Assembly: GCF_900107845.1 (NCBI RefSeq)
Contig: NZ_FNRM01000008.1
Location: 1 to 64,000 of the forward strand
DNA: 64,000 nucleotides
Direction of reading: 5' to 3'
Source of the DNA: Alkalimonas amylolytica
GTDB lineage: Bacteria > Pseudomonadota > Gammaproteobacteria > Enterobacterales > Alteromonadaceae
Every line of letters begins with the position of its first letter. Position 1 is the first letter of the stretch. Shown here one piece after another: positions 9,843 through 18,316 of the stretch. Made by a program: the position numbers and the translations under genes. The notes beneath the pieces were generated by a model. The model saw only the letters and a program-made list of their open reading frames with translations, was not told where the DNA came from and did no database searches.

Positions 9843-11178
9843 CCTCTTTTCCTTTACCCGCAGCCATCAGAGCTTCAATCTCGGCGATGGTTTTAGGAAC
9901 TGCAGCGGTCAGATTGCGATGGCCCTCTGCAGTCACCAACACATCGTCTTCAATACGAATACCGATGCCCCACCATTTGGGATCAGTATCACTGCCTTTG
10001 GGAATATAAAGACCGGGCTCTACCGTCAGCACCATACCAGGCTCAAAGGGTCGGTTTTTCGCACCTGGCTCTGGCAGGCTGCCTTTGGGCTGATAAGCAC
10101 CGACATCGTGCACATCCAGCCCCAGCCAGTGGCCCAGACTGTGGATCATCCAGGGTTTGGCTGCTTCGGCTTCGATTAAGGCGCTCAGCTCCCCGTGCAG
10201 GATACCCAACTGATGCAAACCTTCGGTCAGCACCCGGTAACAGGCCTGGGTGGCAAGCGCAAAGCTGCTGCCGGGTTTGATTTCAGCCAGCGCCGCCAAC
10301 TGTGCATCCAGCACCAGCTGATAAAGCGCAGCCTGCTCCTTGCTAAAGCGGCCATTGACCGGAAAGGTCCTGGTGATATCGGCTGCATAGCCCATTAGCT
10401 CGCAGCCAGCGTCTATCAGCACCAAATCGCCATCGCGAAGCTCAGCGTTATTTTCGGTGTAATGCAAAATACAGGCATTCTCGCCCCCGCCGACAATAGC
10501 ATTGTATGCTTGATGACGAGCACCCAGCATGGCGCAGTGGTACTGAATGCAGGCTTCTAGCTGGTATTCCTGCATGCCGGGCTGACACAGCTGCATAGCG
10601 GCCTTGTGCGCGCCAGCGCTCATGCTGGCGGCCTGCTGCATCAAGCTGATTTCATGTTCATCTTTAAACAGGCGCAACTCGCTCAATAGCGGCCGTAAAT
10701 CGCACTGTTGTTGTGGCGCCAGCTCACTTTGACGTGGTGTAGTGCGGATCTGCTGTTGGCAGGCGTTCAGCAAGCGTATCAGTGCTTCATCGTCGCCAAA
10801 ACAAAACCACAGCTGTTGCTTGCCTTTGAGCGCAGCAAGCAACAGGGTTTGTTGCTCGCTGACAGAAGCTGCTGCTATGCCAAACTGCTGCTCTGCTTGC
10901 TCGGGGCCAAAGCGCCGGCCCTGCCAGACTTCTTTCTCGGCATCTTTATCGCGGCACACTAACAGCTCGCTGCAGTGCCCGGCCGCATCTTTGGTTAAAA
11001 TCAGCAATGCTTCCGGCTCTGGAAAGCCGGTCAAGTACCAAAAGTCACTGTTGCTGCGAAAGGGGTAATCGGTATCGCGGCTGCGGATCTGCTCATGGCC
11101 GGCGGCAATCACCGCGACCGAGGAGGCAGCTAACTCAGCCAGCAACCGCTGGCGACGCTCAGCCTGGGGCCTGTTCAT
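9826..11178 (-). CDS. pepP: Xaa-Pro aminopeptidase II
   Basis: A 450-residue M24B metallopeptidase that removes an N-terminal residue preceding proline, in the cytoplasm. The dinuclear metal ligands are visible: Asp in LIDAGCELMGYAADITRTF (two Asp), His in HSLGHWLGLDVHDVG, Glu in VLTVEPGLY and Glu in IRIEDDVLV. An N-terminal creatinase-like domain precedes the pita-bread domain. E. coli PepP has 441 residues. It lies 32 bp downstream of ygfB. A second, different M24 peptidase is encoded in the hydroxyproline operon at 46890-48104. Confidence 0.95.
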   Translation of the reverse strand: MNRPQAERRQRLLAELAASSVAVIAAGHEQIRSRDTDYPFRSNSDFWYLTGFPEPEALLILTKDAAGHCSELLVCRDKDAEKEVWQGRRFGPEQAEQQFGIAAASVSEQQTLLLAALKGKQQLWFCFGDDEALIRLLNACQQQIRTTPRQSELAPQQQCDLRPLLSELRLFKDEHEISLMQQAASMSAGAHKAAMQLCQPGMQEYQLEACIQYHCAMLGARHQAYNAIVGGGENACILHYTENNAELRDGDLVLIDAGCELMGYAADITRTFPVNGRFSKEQAALYQLVLDAQLAALAEIKPGSSFALATQACYRVLTEGLHQLGILHGELSALIEAEAAKPWMIHSLGHWLGLDVHDVGAYQPKGSLPEPGAKNRPFEPGMVLTVEPGLYIPKGSDTDPKWWGIGIRIEDDVLVTAEGHRNLTAAVPKTIAEIEALMAAGKGKEDGQFD

Positions 11179-11210
11179 GGTTCTTCCTTAGTGCCGGTTT
11201 AAGTGCCGAC

Positions 11211-11792
11211 TCAGTGCAGGGTCTTCTTCGGCGCCGCACCTTGCTGGTACTTCAGGCCGACTTCGTGAAAGCAATTCAGCGCCAGAATGCGGATGTGCTC
11301 CAGCACCAGGTAATAGGACTCTTCATTTTCCTGCTCGGAAAAATCGCTGCTGCTATGCACGTCCAGCCGGGTAATTTCGGTCAGTTGATTCACCGCTTCG
11401 CGGATATCGTCCGGCACCAGCGATAAATCGGTTTGCAACACCGCAAAGCCAACCAAAAACGCCTGACACCACTCTACCACCGCTTCAAGCCGCTCGATCA
11501 GGCTGTCGTCATCGCTTGGCAACAACAAGGCAAAGGCGTAATCGCTGTGCTGCAATTGCTCGGCTGTTTTTTCAATCAGCTCGACAATTTGCTTTTGCAC
11601 CGCTACCGGCACGGCCTGACTGTCGTTTAGAAAATCGTACAATACCGGCAGAATTTGCTTTTGCTCGGCCTGCACTCCGGCCGACAACAAACCACTGATC
11701 AATCCATGCAGCTCGGCCGGAGAGGCCATCAGCTGCGATTCTTCCATCCGGAGCAGCCACTGCTCGTACGGCATAATATAAGGGGTTGGCAT
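11211..11792 (-). CDS. ygfB: UPF0149 family protein YgfB
   Basis: A 193-residue acidic, mostly helical protein of the UPF0149/YgfB family. Family features seen are an early SPAELHGLISGLLSAG segment and a C-terminal half rich in acidic residues. In gammaproteobacteria it sits upstream of pepP, as here (32-bp gap), and the whole run to ubiI is one operon. The biochemical role is unsettled; in Pseudomonas a YgfB protein affects ampD expression, but that cannot be carried over. In E. coli a divergent zapA follows; here the next element is the 6S RNA gene. Confidence 0.9.
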   Translation of the reverse strand: MPTPYIMPYEQWLLRMEESQLMASPAELHGLISGLLSAGVQAEQKQILPVLYDFLNDSQAVPVAVQKQIVELIEKTAEQLQHSDYAFALLLPSDDDSLIERLEAVVEWCQAFLVGFAVLQTDLSLVPDDIREAVNQLTEITRLDVHSSSDFSEQENEESYYLVLEHIRILALNCFHEVGLKYQQGAAPKKTLH

Positions 11793-11939
11793 GATGGGAT
11801 CACCTGACTAATGCTTTACTCTATCCTACCATTGCAGCAGGATAAGGCCAAGAACAGCCAGAGGAGAAAGCAGACCAGATTGAAACAGACTGCGCAGTAT
11901 TTCGACGGGCAGCCCTTTCGTTGTCACCAGTGCCGGTGC

Positions 11940-11945
11940 TATACT
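11940..11945 (+). promoter_or_regulatory. Extended -10 promoter of the 6S RNA gene
   Basis: TGCTATACT (hexamer TATACT at 11940-11945) lies just before the predicted 6S RNA 5' end. The TG one base upstream makes an extended -10; the -35 region is weak. Confidence 0.6.
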
Positions 11946-11950
11946 GGATG

Positions 11951-12132
11951 TGTTCTCTGAGCTGTTAGTGATTGGATCGACGTCCCTGAGCCGATATTCA
12001 GATTGCCTAGGGATTCACCTTGTCGCTTTTGTGCAGGCCCGGCTTGTACCGGGAAGCCTACGGTGGCATCAGACTCCCGCCTTGAACCCAGGGTTCAAGG
12101 GCTACCATCCGACACGGCAGCTTCGGAGAACA
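11951..12132 (+). ncRNA. ssrS: 6S RNA
   Basis: About 182 nt with strong 6S RNA character. This RNA folds like an open promoter and sequesters sigma70 RNA polymerase in stationary phase. The ends pair as a closing stem (TGTTCTCTGAGCTG with CAGCTTCGGAGAACA). The conserved blocks CCCTGAGCCGATATTC and CCTTGAACCCAGGGTTCAAG occur at the positions expected from E. coli SsrS. It is immediately followed by ygfA (5-formyl-THF cyclo-ligase), the same ssrS-ygfA cotranscription arrangement as in E. coli. Exact ends are estimated from the stem. Confidence 0.93.
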
Positions 12133-12171
12133 TAGACCCAAATAACCTTCGCAATACCAGGGAAGCCAAGG

Positions 12172-12762
12172 GTGCCAAGCCGTCACGAACTCCGCCAACT
12201 GATCCGCCAACGCCGGAACCAACTCAGCATCGAGCAACAACAGCAAGCCGCTCAACAGCTGGCAGACCGCTTTAGTCACTTGCCTTTTTTACCTGACTGC
12301 CAGCACATCGCCCTGTATTTAAGCAACGATGGCGAGCTGGATACCTGGCCACTGATCCATGCCTTGTGGCAGCTTGGCAAACAACTCTATCTGCCGCTGC
12401 TGCACCCTTTTACGCCCGGTCACCTTATTTTCCAACACTTTCAGGCCAATACGCCGATGCGCGTCAATCGCTTTGGTATTCCGGAACCGGACTGGAGTTG
12501 CCCGGATCTACGACCCGTGCCGCAACTGGATTTGATTTGCACTCCCTTGGTGGCCTTTGATACCGATGGCAATCGCCTGGGCATGGGTGGTGGCTTTTAT
12601 GACCGTACTTTAGCGCACTACCCGGCCCGAAGCAGCGATGGTCAGCCCAAACTGATTGGTCTGGCCCACAGCTGCCAGCAGGTCGATGCCCTGCCGATTG
12701 AACCCTGGGATGTGCCCTTGCCGGCCATTTGCACCCCGGATGCAACTTTTCTGCAAGAATAG
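12172..12762 (+). CDS. ygfA: 5-formyltetrahydrofolate cyclo-ligase
   Basis: A 196-residue enzyme that converts 5-formyl-THF to 5,10-methenyl-THF with ATP, returning a storage folate to the one-carbon pool. The signature LGMGGGFYDRTL near residue 141 and the basic N-terminal RHELRQLIRQRRNQL are typical. A GTG start is used, with AAGG immediately upstream. It begins 39 bp after the 6S RNA and is probably cotranscribed with it. The glycine cleavage operon nearby produces methylene-THF, so the metabolic context fits. Confidence 0.93.
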   Translation: MPSRHELRQLIRQRRNQLSIEQQQQAAQQLADRFSHLPFLPDCQHIALYLSNDGELDTWPLIHALWQLGKQLYLPLLHPFTPGHLIFQHFQANTPMRVNRFGIPEPDWSCPDLRPVPQLDLICTPLVAFDTDGNRLGMGGGFYDRTLAHYPARSSDGQPKLIGLAHSCQQVDALPIEPWDVPLPAICTPDATFLQE

Positions 12763-12776
12763 GCTGGATTCTGCTG

Positions 12777-12802
12777 TTGTCTGACGCTGACTTGGTTATA
12801 AT
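12777..12802 (+). promoter_or_regulatory. Putative rpiA promoter
   Basis: A consensus -10 TATAAT at 12797-12802 lies 45 bp before the rpiA start. The best -35 candidates (TTGTCT at 12777 or TGTTGT at 12775) give spacers of 14 or 16 bp, so only the -10 is convincing. Confidence 0.5.
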
Positions 12803-12846
12803 AGCGGCTTATTTTATCCATCTGTACGGCTAATCAAGGTTTTCTT

Positions 12847-13500
12847 ATGCTTGATGATATGAAACGCAAAGCAGCCTGGGCGGCGCTTGAATTTATCCCT
12901 CGCCATACGGTGGTCGGTGTTGGTACCGGCTCGACCGTCAATCATTTTATTGATGCTTTAGCGACCATCAAGGATGAGATCGAAGGGGCTGTTTCCAGCT
13001 CCGAGCAATCGACTGCCAAACTGAAAGCCTTAGGGATCCCGGTACTGGATCTGAACAGCATCGACCGCTTTTCGGTCTATGTGGATGGTGCTGATGAAAT
13101 CAACCCGGATAAGCATATGATCAAAGGCGGCGGCGCTGCCCTAACCCGCGAGAAGATTGTTGCAGCGGTAGCCGAAACCTTTATCTGCATTGTAGACCAG
13201 AGCAAGCAGGTGCCGGTACTTGGCCGATTTCCGCTACCGGTCGAAGTGATCCCGATGGCCAGCAGTTATGTTGCCCGTGAGCTGACGAAGCTGGGGGGAC
13301 GCGCCGAATTGCGTGCGGGCGTTACCACCGACAATGGCAATGTGATTCTGGATGTGCATGATCTGGAAATTCATCATCCGATTCAGTTGGAAGCACAAAT
13401 CAACAACATCGTAGGGGTGGTCACCAATGGGATTTTTGCCATTCGGGCCGCTGATAAAGTATTGGTTGGCACCCCTGATGGTACCAAGCTGATTAAATAA
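12847..13500 (+). CDS. rpiA: Ribose-5-phosphate isomerase A
   Basis: A 217-residue enzyme interconverting ribose-5-phosphate and ribulose-5-phosphate in the pentose phosphate pathway. Motifs seen are [14 protein letters not shown] (about 21-34), SSSEQST for phosphate binding, and [20 protein letters not shown] with the catalytic acidic residues (about 78-97). E. coli RpiA has 219 residues. It is followed by serA after 57 bp in the same direction; the same rpiA-serA pairing is common in gammaproteobacteria. Confidence 0.97.
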   Translation: MLDDMKRKAAWAALEFIPRHTVVGVGTGSTVNHFIDALATIKDEIEGAVSSSEQSTAKLKALGIPVLDLNSIDRFSVYVDGADEINPDKHMIKGGGAALTREKIVAAVAETFICIVDQSKQVPVLGRFPLPVEVIPMASSYVARELTKLGGRAELRAGVTTDNGNVILDVHDLEIHHPIQLEAQINNIVGVVTNGIFAIRAADKVLVGTPDGTKLIK

Positions 13501-13557
13501 CAAAACAAAAGAGCCACGGGTCTGCGTCCACAGCCACTTTGCAACAAGAGATCAATC

Positions 13558-14784
13558 ATGGAAAAATTTTCGCTGGCAAAAGACAAAATTAAGATTTTAT
13601 TGCTGGAAGGCCTGCACCAAAGTGCGGTGCAAAGTTTTAAAAATCAGGGCTACAGTAATATTGAGTACCTGAAAACCTCCTTACCCGAAGACGAGCTGAT
13701 TGAAAAAATCCGCGACGTTCACTTTATTGGCATTCGCTCCCGAACCCAGCTCACCGAAAACGTGTTGGCAGCCGCCGAAAAACTGGCAGCCATTGGCTGT
13801 TTCTGTATTGGAACAAATCAGGTGGATTTAAACGCCGCGCTTGAGCGTGGTATACCAGTATTTAACGCGCCTTTCTCCAATACGCGCTCAGTCGCCGAGT
13901 TGGTACTGGGTGAAATCATTATGCTGCTACGCGGTATTCCTGGCCGCAATGCTGCAGCCCATCGTGGTGAGTGGCAAAAAACCGCCAACAATTCCTATGA
14001 AGCCCGCGGTAAAACCCTTGGCATCATTGGCTATGGCCACATTGGAACTCAGCTGAGCATTATGGCCGAGCATCTGGGTATGCGGGTACAGTTTTACGAT
14101 ATTGAAGACAAACTGGTGCTGGGCAATGCTACTCAGGTGGACTTTTCCACCCTACTGAAAACCTCGGATGTCATCAGTTTGCATGTGCCGGAAACACCGC
14201 AAACCAAAAACATGATTGGCGAAGCAGAACTGGATTTAATGAAGCAAGGTGCCATTCTGATCAATGCCTCACGCGGCACTGTGGTCGATATTGCGGCTTT
14301 GGCTCAGGCACTGGAGAGTAAAAAACTAAATGGTGCGGCCATTGATGTGTTCCCAGTAGAGCCCAAAAGCAACAGCGAAGAGTTTGTTTCACCACTGCGG
14401 GCTTTTGACAATGTGCTGCTCACCCCGCACATTGGCGGTTCAACCCAGGAAGCTCAGGAAAATATCGGCTATGAAGTTGCTGGCAAGCTGGTGAAGTACA
14501 GTGACAATGGCTCTACCTTGTCGGCAGTCAATTTCCCGGAGGTATCGCTGCCAGAACATACCGGTCGTCATCGTTTGCTGCATATCCACAAAAACCAGCC
14601 TGGCATGCTGACCAAGATCAACGAAAGCTTTGCCCGTCATCAGATCAACATTGCCGGTCAGTACCTGCAAACCAGCGCAGATATCGGTTATGTGGTGATT
14701 GATATTGACTCAGCCGATTACGAGCTGGCTCTGGCTGAATTAAAAGCCATCCCCGGTACTTTGCGGGCGCGGGTGTTGCATTGA
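13558..14784 (+). CDS. serA: D-3-phosphoglycerate dehydrogenase
   Basis: A 408-residue NAD-dependent enzyme for the first step of serine biosynthesis. The NAD-binding motif GIIGYGHIGTQL lies at about residues 158-169 and the catalytic His in LLTPHIGG near 290. A C-terminal ACT-type regulatory domain (about 335-408) binds serine in the E. coli homologue, suggesting feedback inhibition. Length is near the E. coli 410. Together with gcvTHP it covers serine-to-glycine one-carbon flow. A strong terminator follows. Confidence 0.97.
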   Translation: MEKFSLAKDKIKILLLEGLHQSAVQSFKNQGYSNIEYLKTSLPEDELIEKIRDVHFIGIRSRTQLTENVLAAAEKLAAIGCFCIGTNQVDLNAALERGIPVFNAPFSNTRSVAELVLGEIIMLLRGIPGRNAAAHRGEWQKTANNSYEARGKTLGIIGYGHIGTQLSIMAEHLGMRVQFYDIEDKLVLGNATQVDFSTLLKTSDVISLHVPETPQTKNMIGEAELDLMKQGAILINASRGTVVDIAALAQALESKKLNGAAIDVFPVEPKSNSEEFVSPLRAFDNVLLTPHIGGSTQEAQENIGYEVAGKLVKYSDNGSTLSAVNFPEVSLPEHTGRHRLLHIHKNQPGMLTKINESFARHQINIAGQYLQTSADIGYVVIDIDSADYELALAELKAIPGTLRARVLH

Positions 14785-14822
14785 GAATTGTGCTAGCTGA
14801 CGAGTGACGAGCTTCGATACTG

Positions 14823-14850
14823 AAACCGGCTGCAAACAGCCGGTTTTTTA
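14823..14850 (+). terminator. Rho-independent terminator after serA
   Basis: A perfect 10-bp stem AAACCGGCTG/CAGCCGGTTT with loop CAAA, followed by a T-run to 14849. It lies 39 bp past the serA stop codon. Confidence 0.92.
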
Positions 14851-15639
14851 TTAGAATGAATACACTACCGAGGCCGAGGTTTCGGTATCGGTTTTAAAGC
14901 GCCCCACATCCGGCTTGGAATCGTATTTGACGATAAAGTTAAAGCGCATCGACAACCGACCATTTAATTGTGCTGTCAGACTGCTACGGCTGAGTACACT
15001 GGAGCTTTCACCATCCAGCGACAGCACTGTTTCAAGCCCCTGCCGAAAACGGGTGCCTTGATAGACTTTGTATTCCAGATTGGCCGCAGCAAACCAAATC
15101 AAACCGCCTTCACTGTCACCATTTTGCCGGCGCTGATAGCCAATACCAGGGCCTGTTTCTAAATCCAGGTAACTTGGGCTTTGATCAAAGATCCGGTTGG
15201 CGTAACCAAGCGCCACAGAGGCTTGTTCGCGAAAGGCACCAAAGCGATCGTTCAAATAGGCCGCACGACCAAAGCCACTTTGGTTGCTAGCAGCAAATTT
15301 GTAGTTGCTTTGACCGGTTAAACCAATACGCTGACCAGAGGTAATACGAGTGTAAGCATCCTCATTGGCATTGCGAACCTTGCTGGTACGGGTTAAACCC
15401 TGTATCTGATAACGATTACGAAAATAGGGGATCTCGTGCACCAGCTCGCTGTTCAACCGAACAGAGGTGGCTTTGGTATTACCGCTGCTGTAAAGCAACC
15501 CCAACTCAACATCACCTCCGAGTTTTGGTTGCAACAATGCCTGTTCGGCTTGTGAAAGTTCAGTTGCAGCCTGCACACTCAAGCAAACCGTGCTTAAGGT
15601 ACACACCACTACCAAGGCAATATTACGCACTGCTATCAC
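14851..15639 (-). CDS. DUF481 (YdiY-like) outer-membrane beta-barrel protein
   Basis: Predicted 262-residue outer-membrane protein of the DUF481/YdiY family (salt-induced outer-membrane protein type). I chose the GTG at 15639, preceded by AAGGA six bases upstream, rather than a longer frame from 15846. The GTG start gives a clean signal peptide (VRNIALVVVCTLSTVCLSVQA), and the longer frame would add 69 unlikely residues overlapping gltX. After the signal, the family motif GGDVELGLLYSSGNTKATS opens a series of alternating amphipathic strands, ending in SVVYSF with a terminal Phe as in barrel proteins. The ligand or pore role is unknown. Confidence 0.8.
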   Translation of the reverse strand: MIAVRNIALVVVCTLSTVCLSVQAATELSQAEQALLQPKLGGDVELGLLYSSGNTKATSVRLNSELVHEIPYFRNRYQIQGLTRTSKVRNANEDAYTRITSGQRIGLTGQSNYKFAASNQSGFGRAAYLNDRFGAFREQASVALGYANRIFDQSPSYLDLETGPGIGYQRRQNGDSEGGLIWFAAANLEYKVYQGTRFRQGLETVLSLDGESSSVLSRSSLTAQLNGRLSMRFNFIVKYDSKPDVGRFKTDTETSASVVYSF

Positions 15640-15799
15640 CTGAAATCCTTGTCTCGTAAAAAATGAAGTATTGTAAAGCTTTTCAAACAGCACGCCAACA
15701 TAAGGGTTCACTGATTTGGTAACAAACCGATGAAGAGCCCATTTTGCTAGGTAAGATGCAACTAGGCCAGTATGCAGAGCACATACCAGCCCACGCATA

Positions 15800-17212
15800 T
15801 CAGGCTTGCTCTGCCCGCTCAGCAATAAACGCCAGTGCCATATCAAGACGGCTTAAAGCCCGCTCGCGGCCAACCAGTGCCAGAGTCAACTCCAGCGACG
15901 GCGAGTTACCCGCGCCACTGACCGCCACCCGAATAGGCATGCCAACTTTACCCATGCCAAGTTCCAACTCTTCGGCCGTTGCTTGGATGGCCTGATGAAT
16001 GGCTTCGGCCGTCCAATCGGCTAAAGTGCTCAGCTTCTGCTGTACCCGTTGCAAGGCCTCAGCTGCAACCGGTCGCAAATGCTTTTTGGCCGAAGCTTCA
16101 TCAAAGGCAGTGAAATCTTCGTAGAAATAACGGCTCACCTGCACCAGCTCTTTTAGAGTTTTTACCCTATCGGCTTGCACCTTAATAACTTCAGTAATAG
16201 CTGGTCCTTTGCTGGTATCAAGTTGCTGATCCTGCAGGTGCCATTCCAGCTCTGCTGCAACCCTTTCAACTGGCAGGGTTTTGATGTAATGCTGGTTTAA
16301 CCAAATCAGCTTTTCAGTATTAAATGCCGAAGGTGCCCGATTGCAGTTTTTCAGATCAAACAACTCTACCAGCTCGGTTTTGCTAAAAATTTCCTGATCA
16401 CCATGCGACCAGCCAAGACGCACCAGGTAATTGAGTAAGGCTTCAGGTAAAAAACCGTTGTCGCGGTATTGCATCACGCCCACAGCACCATGACGCTTGG
16501 ATAAACGTTTGCCATCGTCGCCCAGAATCATTGGGACATGAGCATAGTGTGGGATTTGCGCGCCAAGGGCAGCCAGAATATTCATCTGCCTTGGTGTATT
16601 GTTGACATGGTCATCACCACGGATCACATGGGTGATGCCCATTTTCCAATCATCCACCACCACCGTCAGGTTATAGGTAGGCGAACCATCTGTACGGGCA
16701 ATAATTAAATCATCCAACTCTTTGTTGGCAATTTCGATGCGGCCTTTGATCAGGTCATCAATGACCACAGTGCCATCCTGCGGATTTTTAAACCGGATGA
16801 CGTAAGGTTTATCGGTCGGATGATCGGTACGGTCACGCCACATGCCGTTGTAACGTGGTTTTTCGCCCGCAGCCATCTGAGCTTCACGCATCTGGTCCAG
16901 CTCTTCAATAGTGCAAAAACACTTGTAGGCTTTACCAGCATCCAACAACTGCTGGATCACTTCTTTGTACAAATCAAAACGCTTGGTCTGGTAGTAAGGT
17001 CCATCGTCCCAATCCAGCCCCAACCAATCCATGCCCTGCAAAATGGCATCGACCGACGCCTGAGTAGAACGCTCCAGATCGGTATCTTCAATGCGCAGAA
17101 TAAACTTGCCACCCATTTTTTTGCTGTATAACCAGCTGTACAACGCAGTTCGAGCTCCACCAACATGCAAATAACCGGTAGGGCTTGGAGCAAAACGGGT
17201 AACGATCGACAT
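15800..17212 (-). CDS. gltX: Glutamyl-tRNA synthetase
   Basis: A 470-residue class I aminoacyl-tRNA synthetase that charges tRNA-Glu. The HIGH-type motif is seen as [14 protein letters not shown] at about residues 9-22 and the KMSKS-type motif as KRLSKRHG near 238. E. coli GltX has 471 residues. The region around [12 protein letters not shown] (about 98-109) corresponds to the zinc-site region of some homologues. It is transcribed away from the two tRNA-Val genes, with a 200-bp divergent intergenic region. No tRNA-Glu is in the window. Confidence 0.97.
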   Translation of the reverse strand: MSIVTRFAPSPTGYLHVGGARTALYSWLYSKKMGGKFILRIEDTDLERSTQASVDAILQGMDWLGLDWDDGPYYQTKRFDLYKEVIQQLLDAGKAYKCFCTIEELDQMREAQMAAGEKPRYNGMWRDRTDHPTDKPYVIRFKNPQDGTVVIDDLIKGRIEIANKELDDLIIARTDGSPTYNLTVVVDDWKMGITHVIRGDDHVNNTPRQMNILAALGAQIPHYAHVPMILGDDGKRLSKRHGAVGVMQYRDNGFLPEALLNYLVRLGWSHGDQEIFSKTELVELFDLKNCNRAPSAFNTEKLIWLNQHYIKTLPVERVAAELEWHLQDQQLDTSKGPAITEVIKVQADRVKTLKELVQVSRYFYEDFTAFDEASAKKHLRPVAAEALQRVQQKLSTLADWTAEAIHQAIQATAEELELGMGKVGMPIRVAVSGAGNSPSLELTLALVGRERALSRLDMALAFIAERAEQA

Positions 17213-17366
17213 AAGGCATTCCTGTAAGCAATATCAAATGGCGTTATTGTAGCAAGTTTTGCTGCTAACAGCGCAGCCATTTTGCCGCACAGCCACAGCC
17301 AATTGTGCTTTATGACAACAAAGTGACGCTTTTTACAGCAACTGCTTCGTAATTCAAAATTTCCTG

Positions 17367-17394
17367 TTGACACTCAATCACCGAACTCTATAAT
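17367..17394 (+). promoter_or_regulatory. Strong sigma70 promoter of the tRNA-Val pair
   Basis: Perfect -35 TTGACA (17367-17372) and perfect -10 TATAAT (17389-17394), with a 16-bp spacer. A GC-rich discriminator (GAGCGCC) follows, as in stable-RNA promoters under stringent control. Confidence 0.88.
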
Positions 17395-17412
17395 GAGCGC
17401 CATTGATGCAGC

Positions 17413-17488
17413 GGATGATTAGCTCAGCTGGGAGAGCACCGCCCTTACAAGGCGGGGGTCACTGGTTCGAACCCAGTATCATCCACCA
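17413..17488 (+). tRNA. valT: tRNA-Val (anticodon TAC), copy 1
   Basis: 76 nt with encoded CCA. The acceptor stem GGATGAT pairs with ATCATCC. The anticodon loop CTTACAA, flanked by CCGCC/GGCGG, gives anticodon TAC. The T-arm has GGTTCGAACCC. Very similar to the enterobacterial tRNA-Val(TAC). Confidence 0.97.
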
Positions 17489-17518
17489 TCATCAATTGTT
17501 CGATTACTTTCTCCGAGT

Positions 17519-17594
17519 GGATGATTAGCTCAGCTGGGAGAGCACCGCCCTTACAAGGCGGGGGTCACTGGTTCGAACCCAGTATCATCCACCA
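17519..17594 (+). tRNA. valT: tRNA-Val (anticodon TAC), copy 2
   Basis: 76 nt, identical to the copy ending 30 bp upstream, including the CCA end. Almost certainly cotranscribed from the same promoter. Confidence 0.97.
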
Positions 17595-17815
17595 TCGTCA
17601 CTGCCTTTCTTAATGCCATCCTGCTTATTGCTGTAACTTTTCATTTGTATCACCAGGTCTGCTGTTAGGCTGCCGCACATTCATCTTATCTGAATTAGTC
17701 ATCGATGACATGAAAGAAACTAACTCTCATTGATAATTTTTTATCATTTTACAAACAATAAAATATACATTTAGATCACCTTGACTTAATGACAAGTCAA
17801 TAAATGGAGGTCTGA

Positions 17816-18190
17816 ATGAAACATCTAGTTATGCTATCCATAATTTTACTTGCGTATGTGGGTATAAGCGCCAACGTATATGCGCAACAAAGCTACGCTT
17901 CACCTGAGCTGGTTTTCCAGTACGGTCGTCTGAGCCAGCGCGTTCAGCAGCATCTGGCATTTGACCACTATCAATTACAGTACTGCCAGTCGCACGAGCT
18001 CCCTGAACCAGAGCCTGAAGCTGGCCCTGTATACCTCTCCCACTACATGCATTGCAGTTACCAAACCATTCCTCAGCCTTATCAGCTGCAAACCGACTAT
18101 GCGCACCTGGTTATTGAAGTGCATAAAGACAGAACCCTACCAGCCTTTCATGAAGGAAGGGTCTGGGTAAGTTACTCAACGGCTTATTAG
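17816..18190 (+). CDS. Small secreted protein of unknown function
   Basis: A 124-residue protein with a clear signal peptide (about residues 1-23, cleaved near VYAQQ). GGAGG lies at a good distance before the ATG. The mature part is rich in Tyr, Gln and His, with a pair of Cys (near 57 and 80) that could form a disulfide in the periplasm. I recognise no family. It stands alone between the tRNA genes and a response-regulator-like gene; an inverted repeat just after the stop could terminate it. Confidence 0.65.
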   Translation: MKHLVMLSIILLAYVGISANVYAQQSYASPELVFQYGRLSQRVQQHLAFDHYQLQYCQSHELPEPEPEAGPVYLSHYMHCSYQTIPQPYQLQTDYAHLVIEVHKDRTLPAFHEGRVWVSYSTAY

Positions 18191-18202
18191 TAGGTAATCC
18201 AT

Positions 18203-18238
18203 TGCCCGGTGCGTATCTTTTCATGTGCTAACCGGGCA
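18203..18238 (+). terminator. Possible terminator hairpin
   Basis: An 8-bp stem TGCCCGGT/ACCGGGCA with a 20-base loop starts 13 bp after the small secreted protein. Only a moderate T-rich stretch follows, so this is a weak terminator candidate. Confidence 0.4.
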
Positions 18239-18316
18239 GCTTTCACTTCATTTGCCTGCCAGAATCTTGCTATAGTAGTTCTATATTCTATTACAGTGCC
18301 GGGATGTAAAGAACCG

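Noticed and set aside
9204-9896. A 230-residue open frame on the + strand opposite ubiH
   Set aside because: Antisense to a well-supported ubiH with no domain or ribosome site; composition reflects codon bias of the real gene.
15640-15846. N-terminal extension of the DUF481 protein
   Set aside because: It overlaps gltX, has no family similarity and lacks a signal peptide at its start; the GTG at 15639 is better.
17413-17594. Direct repeats as a mobile-element attachment site
   Set aside because: They are two complete identical tRNA-Val genes with a stable-RNA promoter; no integrase or island boundary is nearby.
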